A DNA stretch of 10,645 bases from Chloroflexota bacterium (GCA_021812905.1 JAKAMM010000037.1:1-10645); one strand, 5' to 3'; positions 1 to 7,579 are shown, numbered from the stretch's first letter. The notes: generated by a model from the sequence alone, not told the origin. Numbers and translations are program-made.

Positions 1-261
1 GCCTATGCCCTGGTCTTTGAACAAGGCAGGGAGGTGAAAACAGAATTGCAGATTCTGGCGGTGAAACGTTTGCAGGAAGCGCTGACCTTTCCTATTCCAG
101 ATACTTGGGCAAAGACCTTATGGGAACATGGACTGGATGCCGGCTTCATCCAACGTCTCGAAACAGGAGGAGACTGTCGAGGTGGAGTCAAGCTGGATTT
201 GGGAAAGCCCTGGCAGGAACTGGTACAGAACCTGCTTGAACAGGAAATCTTGACGATTTAG
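1..261 (+). CDS. Unrecognised protein, C-terminal part (5' end outside window)
   Basis: The frame is open from the first base, so the gene very likely starts upstream of the window; the internal GTG at 34 has no convincing Shine-Dalgarno and is probably not the start. About 86 residues are visible. They are mixed helical in appearance with several Trp and Leu residues, for example DTWAKTLWEHGLDAGFIQRL, and end in QNLLEQEILTI. There is no recognisable catalytic motif, signal peptide or membrane segment. The stop (259-261) overlaps the Shine-Dalgarno of the next gene, so the two are probably cotranscribed and translationally coupled. I do not recognise the family. Confidence 0.6.
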   Translation, partial: AYALVFEQGREVKTELQILAVKRLQEALTFPIPDTWAKTLWEHGLDAGFIQRLETGGDCRGGVKLDLGKPWQELVQNLLEQEILTI

Positions 262-271
262 GAGACACAGC

Positions 272-661
272 ATGTTTCAATCCATTCAAGTTGATGAGAT
301 CTTCGATCCGAGCAAAGCGCAAGCTAATGAGGATCATCCTTCATACTGGCTGGCGCAGTTGCGCAAAGATGACTGGCAGTACCTGTTGAAGTTCGTGGAT
401 GTGAAGTTGCCGGCGAAAACAAAGAAACAAACGCTGGCGGAAGCTACTCTACGGCATATTGAGTTTGTAGTCTGCGATGAGCGTGGAAATGTCTGGCAGA
501 TGTGGAATGAGATGCGGAACGAGCATCGTATCATGGTGATCCAGTTCCGTCACTCGGAGTCGGATTGGTCTCGTGGAATTCCAGAGTTCGTCCATCTGGA
601 AAAGAATGATCCGCTTGGCTTTGTGAATATCGCCGGACGGTTGTTCTGTCATGTAAAGTAA
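272..661 (+). CDS. Small unrecognised protein (129 aa)
   Basis: The ATG at 272 follows AGGAG (260-264) with a 7-base spacer. The ribosome-binding site overlaps the stop of the preceding gene, which indicates an operon. The product is soluble, with no signal peptide, membrane segment or cysteine cluster. The first 50 residues include a Trp/Tyr-rich helical stretch (SYWLAQLRKDDWQYLLKF). The rest looks like alternating strands (HIEFVVCDERGNVWQMW, then RIMVIQFRH), which could be a small alpha+beta fold. I do not recognise a family. The gene is followed within about 20 bases by a hairpin terminator, so it closes its operon. Confidence 0.7.
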   Translation: MFQSIQVDEIFDPSKAQANEDHPSYWLAQLRKDDWQYLLKFVDVKLPAKTKKQTLAEATLRHIEFVVCDERGNVWQMWNEMRNEHRIMVIQFRHSESDWSRGIPEFVHLEKNDPLGFVNIAGRLFCHVK

Positions 662-679
662 TCAACCACATTCAATTTG

Positions 680-713
680 ATCCCCCATGCCAGCCGGCGT
701 GGGGGATTTTATT
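680..713 (+). terminator. Intrinsic terminator after the small unrecognised gene
   Basis: The arm 680-691 pairs with 696-707 as a 12-bp stem (five C:G pairs in a row and one T:G wobble) closed by a four-base loop at 692-695. The run TTTTATTTT follows directly at 707-715. It lies 18 bases after the stop at 661 and ends just before the Shine-Dalgarno of the HNH gene, so it separates the first operon from the downstream unit, or acts as a partial read-through point. Confidence 0.8.
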
Positions 714-730
714 TTCCAAAAGGAGCGATT

Positions 731-1354
731 ATGGCTGCCCATAAAAAGATTTCAGATAAGGAGAAAAAATGTACCACTTGCAAAGAAACAAAACCGGTAT
801 CAGAGTTTTATAAAGATGCTACACGCGGAGATTGCTATTACACAACATGTAAAAAATGCCATGCCCAACATGTGAAAAATTGGCAGACCAATAATGCGGA
901 GAGATTCAGGGATGCCAACATGAAGTGGAAAAACACGCATAAAAAACAACGCAATGAACAAAACAAAAAGTGGGCAAGGGAACACCCGGAGAAAAGGCGA
1001 AGGACTTTTGCCGCATGGCGCAATAAAAATCCAGAGTACGGGAAGAATTGGCGAAGGAACAATAAAGAAAAAATTAGGCACTATGCACAGAACCGCCGAG
1101 CCCGCGTCATGGGTAATGGGGGTGAACTTACCGTTGAAGAATGGAATGCTGTTCTTGATTTCTACGGATACAAATGTCTGTGCTGTGGAAGGAGTGATGT
1201 GAAACTGACCATCGATCATGTCATTCCTATATTTCACGGTGGCAAACACTCTGTCGATAATATCCAACCGCTATGTGGTCCCTGTAATTCCCGAAAAAAA
1301 GATAAACATATCGATTACCGAAAGGAGTATTATCATGCGTCCTCCCGCGATTGA
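731..1354 (+). CDS. Free-standing HNH endonuclease with N-terminal zinc finger
   Basis: A 207-residue protein predicted to be a DNA-cutting HNH nuclease. The ATG at 731 was chosen because AGGAG sits at 721-725; the frame also extends upstream through the terminator hairpin, which is unlikely to be coding. Residues 14-43 form a likely zinc finger (C14, C17, C40, C43). Residues 45-125 are a very basic, Trp/Asn/Arg-rich linker typical of DNA contact. Residues 147-190 form the HNH (beta-beta-alpha metal) core: C149/C152, DH at 162-163, N177, then CGPCN at 182-186 with zinc ligands C182 and C185. All key residues appear intact. The last 20 bases overlap the start of the methyltransferase-helicase gene, so translation is probably coupled. 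The gene looks more AT-rich than its neighbours, consistent with separate acquisition. It could be a phage-type or homing-like HNH, or a partner of the downstream enzyme. Confidence 0.88.
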   Translation: MAAHKKISDKEKKCTTCKETKPVSEFYKDATRGDCYYTTCKKCHAQHVKNWQTNNAERFRDANMKWKNTHKKQRNEQNKKWAREHPEKRRRTFAAWRNKNPEYGKNWRRNNKEKIRHYAQNRRARVMGNGGELTVEEWNAVLDFYGYKCLCCGRSDVKLTIDHVIPIFHGGKHSVDNIQPLCGPCNSRKKDKHIDYRKEYYHASSRD

Positions 1355-2163
1355 AAAATTAGGATGGTATCCCACAGCAAGTCCTGTTGCTGAATTGCTC
1401 AAAACTTATTTTCAGCCTGCCGAGTCCGGCAGGCTTTTAGACCCCTGTGCCGGCGAAGGAACCGCTGCATCCATTCTGGCAAAAGCCCTGAACTGCCAGA
1501 GTTGGGGAGCAGAGTTATCCCCAGCCCGCGCCGCACTTGCTACAGAAAAAATGGATCGCCTCTTCAATACACCGTGGCAGTCCTGTCATCTGACAAATGA
1601 GTCCATCACTTTGTTGTTCCTCAATCCGCCCTACAGTCATGATCGCCTCGGCGATCAGAAACGTTTGGAATTGGAGTTCCTGAAATCCACCACACCAAAA
1701 CTAATACACGGCGGTGCATTGATTTATATCGTGTCGCATAAACTCTTGTGCGATCTGGATGTGGCTTCATATCTGGCTGGATATTACGAGCACACAATGG
1801 TCTATCGTTACCCTGAAACAGAGTTCAATCAGGTGATTATTTTGGGACTGAAACGTTTGAAATTCAAGATGCCGTCCAATGAGGAAGTCCAACGGATGCA
1901 GGCATGGGTGGATGTAGAACCGCCGATGTTGGTGGATATGGCTGAACCCATGTACAACCTCCTGCCGGCTTCAGACAAAGGCGCCGGCGGACAACCAATC
2001 CGCTTCTCTCGTTTGGATTGGCAACCAGAAGAAATCGTAGATGCTACTCAAAGGCGAGGCGTATTGGTATCCAAAGAATGGCTTGACCTGATCAATCCTT
2101 CACGTGGATTGGGCGAATTCAAACAACCAGTGATGCCTTTGAAGAAGGGGCACATCGCGATGA
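1335..2163 (+). CDS. Methyltransferase-helicase fusion gene, exon 1 (DUF6094-like N6-adenine methyltransferase domain)
   Basis: The ATG at 1335 has AAGGAG at 1322-1327 (7-base spacer) and overlaps the HNH gene by 20 bases. The exon encodes 276 residues plus one base of codon 277. Residues 36-42 are DPCAGEG, the SAM-binding motif I of class I methyltransferases; GAEL at 58-61 is the usual motif II acidic strand. Residues 95-100 are FLNPPY, the (N/D)PPY catalytic motif of adenine-N6 methylases. The end, PLKKGHIAM, matches my recollection of the C-terminal part of DUF6094 proteins. The frame breaks off exactly where a group II intron begins (GTGCGAC at 2164). Unspliced mRNA would add 12 unrelated residues and stop at 2199-2201. 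After splicing, the frame runs straight into the helicase at 4556. An unspliced, truncated methyltransferase is possible as a second product. Confidence 0.88.
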
Positions 2164-2770
2164 GTGCGACACGAAGTCGCTCGAATAACTGTCTTGCGTA
2201 GTCAAGACCTGCCGTTCCATCGGCAGTACCCTAGGCGGGCATGGGAAGGTAGCAATGCCCTCTTGTGGAGCCCCGCTGACAATGTAGCCGCAGTCGTATG
2301 ACTCGCGCCCAATTCGTGAGACAAGGGCGTTTCCCGAAAGTGTCTAAGGGAACGGAGCTAGGGTCTGGCAGCACGGTTAGCGCATGCGAACACTTGGTAA
2401 ACGCCGTCAATGTGGATGAGCTGAAGACACAAGGCACCAGGCTCTGCCAAAAGGCAACGTAGTGAGCACAGGAGTTTCATAGTCTCCTGTCATGGATACG
2501 AAACGCTACCGGCGAAAAGAGTGAACCTAACCTGCCATGTTATTCGAGTGGAACGTGGTAAACCCATAGCTTCGCCCGCGAGGGCAGGCGAGCCGCAAGG
2601 CGAGTTGTTGGAGTTGTGGGCAGAGGAACGCGGAAAAAGCGAAGGCCATCCTGCAATGAGATGGATAGAGATTGAGCGCAAGCAACATTATCTCGCACGA
2701 AAGTGAGCAGACTTCCGCATGGTCTTTGATCACGAAATCGTCTGACAAACCGATCAAGGAGGTAATGCAG
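2164..2770 (+). ncRNA. Group II intron RNA domains I-III (ribozyme scaffold)
   Basis: About 600 bases without a credible protein; the short open frames here lack ribosome-binding sites. It begins with a small hairpin (GCGAC 2166-2170 with GTCGC 2176-2180) and holds several other stems. One is CAGGAG/CTCCTG (2469-2474 with 2484-2489) around a nine-base loop. Two candidate exon-binding sites fit standard geometry. The loop bases TCATAG (2477-2482) pair at five of six positions with the last six exon bases CGATGA (2158-2163). ATGTG (2410-2414) is exactly complementary to CACAT (2151-2155). Both are proposals by eye and need a full fold. Confidence 0.75.
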
Positions 2771-4471
2771 ATGAAAGCAAATCGAGAAAACATTGCTTGT
2801 GCGACCTCCCACGGGGAGGTTGACTGGCATGCCATCAACTGGCAACAAGCAAACCAAAACGTGCGTCGGCTTCAGGCCCGTATCGTGAAGGCAACACAGG
2901 AAGGCAGATGGGGCAAAGTGGAAGCCCTGCAACGTCTGCTGACCCACTCGTTCAGCGGCAAAGCATTGGCCGTGAGACGAGTGACAGAGAACCAAGGCAA
3001 GAACACCCCTGGAGTGGACAGAGAAATCTGGGAGACTCCAATGAAGAAAGCGACGGCGGTGCGCAATCTGAAGCAAAGAGGATACAAATCTCTGCCGCTG
3101 AAGAGAGTGTACATCCCCAAAAGCAATGGCAAGCAACGACCTCTGGGCATCCCGACCATGAATGACAGGGCGATGCAAGCATTGTATCTGCTGTCTCTCG
3201 AACCCGTTGCGGAGACCACAGCCGACTTGAACTCGTACGGCTTCCGGCCTCAACGCTCCACCGCAGATGCAATCGAACAATGCTTCAAGACCCTCTCATG
3301 CAAGCGCATGGCGGAATGGATTTTGGAGGGAGACATCAAGGCTTGCTTTGACAGGATTAGCCACGAATGGCTACTGGCAAATATCCCAACGGAGAAAGCC
3401 ATGCTCAAGAAGTGGCTGAAAGCCGGGTTTATGGAACAAGGCATCCTCCATCCAACGGACGAAGGCACACCACAAGGTGGAATCATCTCACCTGTGCTGG
3501 CGAACATGGCTCTGGACGGTTTGGAAGAGCGTCTGAAAGCGCAATTCCACACGACCCAAAGAGCAAGATCGCAAAACAAAGTGAACTTTGTCCGGTACGC
3601 GGATGACTTCATTATCACGGGTAGCAGTAAGGAACTGCTCGAAAGCGAAGTACTCCCCCTTGTGCAAGCCTTCCTACAGGAAAGAGGGCTGGAATTGTCG
3701 CTGGACAAGACCCGTATCACTCACATTGAGGACGGCTTTGATTTCCTGGGACAAAACGTCAGAAAGTATGACGGCGTCCTTCTGATAAAACCATCGAAGA
3801 AAAGCATCAAGTCTCTTCTTGGCAAAGTCAGGGAAATCATAAAGGCGAACAAGACTGCTACGGCTGGCAACCTGATCCTCCAGTTGACTCCAATCATCCG
3901 GGGATGGGCGAACTACCACCGGCATGTATGCAGTAAGGAAACCTTTAGTTATGTAGACCATGCGATCTTCAAAGCACTATGGCAATGGGCAGTAAGGCGA
4001 CACCATAATAAAGGCCTGCGATGGATCAAGGATAAGTACTTCAAGGTCGTCGGCGGGCAAAAATGGGTGTTCACAGGTGAATTCAGGAGCGAAGGTGGCA
4101 AGCCAAAGATCATCCGGCTTTTCTCAGCGGCCCGCACGCCGATCCGGCGTCACGGGAAAATCAGAAGCGAAGCCAATCCTTACGATCCCGCTTGGGAAAT
4201 GTACTTTGAACGCCGCCTCGAAGTGAAGATGGAAAATAACCTTCGGAGCAAGTACAAGCTCCTCAACCTGTGGCGCTCCCAAAATGGCATCTGTCCAGTA
4301 TGCGAACAAAAGATCACTGAAATCACCGGCTGGCACAGCCATCACATCGTATGGCGATCTAAAGGCGGTAGTGACAACGCAGAAAATCAGATGCTGGTGC
4401 ACCCAAATTGCCACATGCAAATCCACAGCCAAGGTTTATCTGTTGTGAAGCCGCGTCCCGAAAGGGCGTAA
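2771..4471 (+). CDS. ltrA: Group II intron reverse transcriptase / maturase with HNH endonuclease domain
   Basis: A 566-residue intron-encoded protein that helps fold and splice the intron RNA and copies it into new DNA sites. The ATG at 2771 was chosen because AAGGAGG lies 8 bases upstream; the ATG at 2765 is too close to it and the longer frame from 2672 runs through intron RNA structure. The RT blocks are in order: PGVDREIW near RT1, YIPKSNGKQRPLGIP (RT2), GDIKACFD with D188 (RT3), GTPQGGIISPVLANM (RT4), YADD at 276-279 (RT5), then RT6-7 to DFLGQNV. The maturase (domain X) region includes RGWANYHRH. A C-terminal HNH nuclease domain follows: C508/C511, HSHH at 522-525 and NCH around C547. 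Catalytic residues appear intact, so the protein is probably functional. The symbol is the generic one for this family. Confidence 0.95.
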   Translation: MKANRENIACATSHGEVDWHAINWQQANQNVRRLQARIVKATQEGRWGKVEALQRLLTHSFSGKALAVRRVTENQGKNTPGVDREIWETPMKKATAVRNLKQRGYKSLPLKRVYIPKSNGKQRPLGIPTMNDRAMQALYLLSLEPVAETTADLNSYGFRPQRSTADAIEQCFKTLSCKRMAEWILEGDIKACFDRISHEWLLANIPTEKAMLKKWLKAGFMEQGILHPTDEGTPQGGIISPVLANMALDGLEERLKAQFHTTQRARSQNKVNFVRYADDFIITGSSKELLESEVLPLVQAFLQERGLELSLDKTRITHIEDGFDFLGQNVRKYDGVLLIKPSKKSIKSLLGKVREIIKANKTATAGNLILQLTPIIRGWANYHRHVCSKETFSYVDHAIFKALWQWAVRRHHNKGLRWIKDKYFKVVGGQKWVFTGEFRSEGGKPKIIRLFSAARTPIRRHGKIRSEANPYDPAWEMYFERRLEVKMENNLRSKYKLLNLWRSQNGICPVCEQKITEITGWHSHHIVWRSKGGSDNAENQMLVHPNCHMQIHSQGLSVVKPRPERA

Positions 4472-4480
4472 CAAAGGCTT

Positions 4481-4514
4481 GAGCCGGATGAGGCGAAAGT
4501 CTCACGTCCGGTTC
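4481..4514 (+). ncRNA. Group II intron domain V (catalytic hairpin)
   Basis: A 34-base hairpin. The lower stem pairs GAGCCGGA (4481-4488) with TCCGGTTC (4507-4514). An upper stem is capped by a GAAA tetraloop at 4495-4498, and ACG at 4504-4506 forms the expected bulge. The AGC catalytic triad is at 4482-4484. Size, tetraloop, bulge and triad all match the most conserved part of group II introns. It begins 9 bases after the maturase stop. Confidence 0.95.
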
Positions 4515-4555
4515 TTAGGGGAGGGGGCGGCGGTAACGTCGCCTCCTTACCCGAC
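4515..4555 (+). ncRNA. Group II intron domain VI with branch-point adenosine and 3' splice site
   Basis: A ten-bp GC-rich stem is capped by a GTAA tetraloop (4534-4537). A further GGG/CCC stem lies below it and leaves A4549 unpaired, six bases before the last intron base (4555). That spacing fits the bulged branch-point adenosine of group II introns. The intron ends CCCGAC just before the ATG-rich start of exon 2. Confidence 0.82.
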
Positions 4556-7047
4556 TGATGGCCTCTGGCATGATGGGAACCCTGCGTTTAAATGACAATG
4601 ACGGCAAACCTATGCTAGTGAAAGGCCGTGTGGTAAAGGTCAACGAGAAGGTGGAAGAGTCTACGAGCAAGGATGGCAAAACTTTAACTGAGACCTTCCG
4701 TGATCGCTTTGTTTCAACAGTTGCCATCTTGCGGCAGAGTGGGATCGAGATTATTGACACAGTTGAACCGCTCTCAAAGTTCATGCACAAGTACGGTGAT
4801 CAGATCGGCGCGCACATCCTGTCCACATATCGCCCTTTATATAACTTCGATCCTACATTGGAAGAGACTGCCATCTTAGATACATTGGGTACAAAGCGTA
4901 AACCATTACCTGGACAGGAAAAATCAGGGCTGCTTCCAACACAACGTCACATTGCTGCCGGGGTCGCAAGGGCAATTAAGAAACATGGCGTTGGTAATGT
5001 TCAAGGCGAGATGGGCGTGGGCAAGAGCTCGGTAGGTTCAGCAGTGATGGAATTGCTGAACGCCTATCCTGCCATTGTCCTTTGTCCACCGCATCTCGTT
5101 CCCAAATGGATTCGCGAGATCGAAGAAACAATCCCGGGATCCAAAGCAATGGAATTGAGACGCATTGGCCGCAATTCAGATGATCCAGGTGATGTGAATG
5201 ATGTGAGCCAATTCCTGCAATTATGTGAAGCAGGACAGTTAGGGCAAAAACCTGTGGCGGTCATCGCTCACACATCCGCAAAATATGGCGCGGGCTGGGA
5301 ACATGCCATCGTCCGCAAGAAGTTTATTGATGAGGATGATGGTCGGACGTTCGAAGCGTTGACCTGCCCCAAGTGCGGCTCTCCGATCCAGATTGATTTG
5401 CCTGGCGGATTTGTTTCCACAGCAACCAGCCTTGATGACTTGGGTGACAAGCGCCGATTCTGTGAGGCTGAAATTAGTGGATATGAACTCGATGCAAAAG
5501 GAAGGCTGGTGCAGGATGAACATGGCAACCCTGTTTGGGGAAAACGGATTTGCGGCACACCGCTATTCCAGTTCACTGGCCGGCGCTGGGCGATTGCAGA
5601 GTACATCGCCAACCATGCAAAAGGCGCTTTCAAATTATTGATCGCAGATGAGTGCCACGAACTTTCTGCCAAAGCTAGCGACCGCGGTATTGCATTTCAC
5701 CAACTGGTAGCCTCTACAAAATACACCCTGACTCTGACAGGCACATTCTTTGGTGGACGCAGTACATCCATCTTCTGGTTATTGCATCGCCTGAGCGCTG
5801 GTGTTCGCAAAGACTTTGCCTTCAATGATGAGAAACGCTGGGCAAGGTTGTATGGCGTGCTGGAGACGACTCGTCAGAGCAAACGCACCATCGAGGATGG
5901 TAATGAAGATGGTTTCACTGGCAATCGCCGCTACCAGAACCAAGCCAAAGAACAACCTGGTATTTCACCCGCCATTGTGAATCGTCTGTTGGATACCACC
6001 GTGTTCCTATCCCTGAAAGATTTGGGACTGGCTTTGCCCCACTATGCAGAAGAAGTCGTGACACTTACGATGACCGATGAGCAAGGCGGGCAGTATCGTT
6101 CGATGGCCAAGAAGCTGCGCGATCTGGCAATCAAGAACAGACGCTATCTCTCAACCTGGCTTCAGTGGACTTTGGCGCGTCCCAACTCTGCCTTTCGTGA
6201 TGAAGTGGTTGAGATTGATGAAGCAGATCGCAAGGGCGAATTCGTGCGCAGGAAACAACTGATGGAGCTATCGGCAGTCGTTGATGATGAAACCATGCCC
6301 AAGGAAAGCTGGCTGGTGGATTTCTGCCGTTCTGAACGTCAGCAGGGACGCAAGGTTTTGATCTATCTTCGACAAACAGGTACGCGAGATATTCAGGATC
6401 GAATTCTGAAAATCTTGCGAGATGGAGGAGTGCGTGCCGAGGTATTGACCAGTGGTGTCAATCCCCGAAAGCGCGAGGACTGGATCGCAAAGCGAGTCTT
6501 GGGATTGGATGCGTTGGTTGTGAATCCCAAACTCGTAGCCACTGGGTTGGACCTGATCGCCTTTTCATCGGTTGTGTTTCTTGAAATCGAATACTCCCTC
6601 TATGTGCTTTGGCAAAGCCTTAGGCGTGTCTGGCGTCTAGGACAGACTAAACCAGTCAAAGCAGTATTCTCCGTCTACAACGACACAATGGAAGCGCGTG
6701 CTCTGGCGCTCATCGGCGCAAAGATGAAGGCGGCGCAATTACTGTATGGTGATAATGTTGGCGGTGCAATTGTGCCAGAGGAGGATGGTGACATCCTGAT
6801 GAAACTGGCGCGCGAAGCGTTGGAATCCGCAGACTTGCCCGATCTACAATCACTCTTCGCCGATGAAGTAGTGGTCTCGAATTCGCCATTGGGGTGCCCA
6901 ACGGCTCCGAGCGCTCCGATTCCAGTTCCTGATATTCCTAAAGTGGTTTCCTGGGCGGATTGGGTGATCCAGAAGGGTATAGTGGGGAGGTCCGTAAATC
7001 GGCAACGTTCCAAGCAGGTGACACAGAATCAGACGTCCCTGTTCTAA
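4556..7047 (+). CDS. Methyltransferase-helicase fusion gene, exon 2 (SNF2-type superfamily 2 helicase with inserted zinc-ribbon-like region)
   Basis: Encodes residues 277-1106 of the spliced protein. The ATG at 4558 is not a likely start: no Shine-Dalgarno precedes it, and it sits two bases after the intron. Spliced residue numbers follow. The first part (GTLRL...LVKGRVVKV) completes the methyltransferase-type region. Residues 427-434 are GEMGVGKS (Walker A). A Cys cluster with CPKC at 547-550 and later Cys at 579 and 609 may bind zinc. DECH at 641-644 is the Walker B/DEAH box, LTGT at 670-673 is motif III, TGLDL is motif V, and QSLRRVWRLGQ at 963-973 is the SNF2-like motif VI. It should be an ATP-driven DNA translocase or remodeller coupled to DNA methylation. 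Similar methylase-helicase combinations are known on phages and conjugative elements. All key motifs look intact. Confidence 0.9.
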
Positions 7048-7051
7048 ACCG

Positions 7052-7084
7052 ACAGCAGTCCAAGTATGACACTTGGACTGCTGT
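7052..7084. repeat. Perfect 14-bp inverted repeat between the helicase and DUF6011-like genes
   Basis: ACAGCAGTCCAAGT (7052-7065) and its exact complement (7071-7084) flank a five-base loop, four bases after the helicase stop. No T-run follows on either strand (ATTCTA after the right arm; CGGTTT on the other side), so it is not a standard strong terminator. It may be a weak terminator, an mRNA-stabilising 3' hairpin or a protein-binding palindrome. It ends 9 bases before the Shine-Dalgarno of the next gene. Confidence 0.7.
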
Positions 7085-7105
7085 ATTCTAATCAAGAGGT
7101 TAACT

Positions 7106-7534
7106 ATGGATAAACAGCCAAGATGCAAAAAGTGCGGCCGGCGCTTGAAATCTCCCATGAGCATCGCTAGAGGGATGGGTCCAAAATGTGGAGGAGTTAC
7201 GGCCACATCCGGGAAATGTGTTCATGCCAGAATTAAGCGGAGTTTTGGGGTTGCATATCAAAGTGCCGGCTCAGATCAATTACAGACGCCACTTTTCCCT
7301 AGTGATTTGCCAACGAAGGATTTGAGTAAAAGAGAGTTCTTTCGCCGGCGAAGGGAGGAGCGCCGCCACCTGTTTGAGACTCGTGAACCATTTCAATGCG
7401 GGTTAGTGTTGCCAAAGAAAAAGCCTTTGGTGTATACCCCGTTGGAGGATGGTTCATGGCAGGAAAATTCCAGCGGTAGGATCATCTCGCATGAACGACT
7501 GCAACAATACCTAACTAGATATCGGTTTATTTAA
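7106..7534 (+). CDS. Small DUF6011-like zinc-finger protein (142 aa)
   Basis: The ATG at 7106 has AAGAGG at 7094-7099; the earlier in-frame ATG at 7073 lies inside the hairpin and lacks a ribosome-binding site. Residues 7-28 hold CKKCGRRL followed by GMGPKC (C7, C10, C28, and possibly C38). This arrangement, CxxCGRxL then a GPxC, is what I recall for DUF6011, a short zinc-binding domain common in plasmid and phage proteins. Residues 70-95 are strongly basic and acidic, with FFRRRREERR. The last 50 residues are unremarkable. There is no enzyme motif; DNA, RNA or protein binding is the likely role. It is the last gene of the plus-strand unit and ends at a strong terminator. Confidence 0.75.
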   Translation: MDKQPRCKKCGRRLKSPMSIARGMGPKCGGVTATSGKCVHARIKRSFGVAYQSAGSDQLQTPLFPSDLPTKDLSKREFFRRRREERRHLFETREPFQCGLVLPKKKPLVYTPLEDGSWQENSSGRIISHERLQQYLTRYRFI

Positions 7535-7539
7535 TCAGC

Positions 7540-7579
7540 AACCCCCTGATTTTCAACAAATCAGGGGGTTTTTTGTTTT
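7540..7579 (+). terminator. Strong intrinsic terminator after the DUF6011-like gene
   Basis: A perfect 13-bp stem (7540-7552 with 7558-7570), including five C:G pairs in a row, has the five-base loop TCAAC and is followed by TTTTGTTTT. It begins 5 bases after the stop at 7534. The minus-strand sequence beyond it lacks a T-run, so it should act mainly on plus-strand transcripts. It sits between convergent genes. Confidence 0.92.

Larger units (their letters stand above)
2164..4555 (+). mobile_element. Group II intron with its own maturase, inserted in the methyltransferase-helicase gene
   Basis: A 2392-base self-splicing retroelement on the same strand as the host gene. The 5' end is GTGCGAC, the group II consensus (GUGYG). 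The 3' end is CCCGAC, fitting the consensus ending in A-pyrimidine. A reverse transcriptase/maturase/HNH gene occupies domain IV (2771-4471), domain V is at 4481-4514 and domain VI at 4515-4555. Every expected part is present, so the copy looks complete and potentially active. Joining 2163 to 4556 gives codon 277 as ATG and keeps one frame from 1335 to 7047, independent support for both boundaries. The domain V sequence and the 5' end resemble subgroup IIB, and the RT resembles chloroplast-like bacterial intron RTs; the subclass is from memory. Confidence 0.93.

Noticed and set aside
800..1267. Minus-strand hydrophobic open frame of 155 codons
   Set aside because: Antisense of the Lys/Asn-rich HNH gene, which automatically gives Phe/Leu-rich translation; not a real membrane protein.
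2672..2770. N-terminal extension of the intron RT from 2672
   Set aside because: It runs through intron RNA structure, and a strong Shine-Dalgarno marks the ATG at 2771.
2540..3280. Minus-strand open frame of 246 codons across the intron RT start
   Set aside because: Low-complexity shadow opposite the RT gene and intron RNA; no start signal or motif.
4558..7047. Helicase as an independent gene starting at ATG 4558
   Set aside because: No Shine-Dalgarno in range, the ATG lies two bases from the intron end, and splicing joins it in frame with the methylase.
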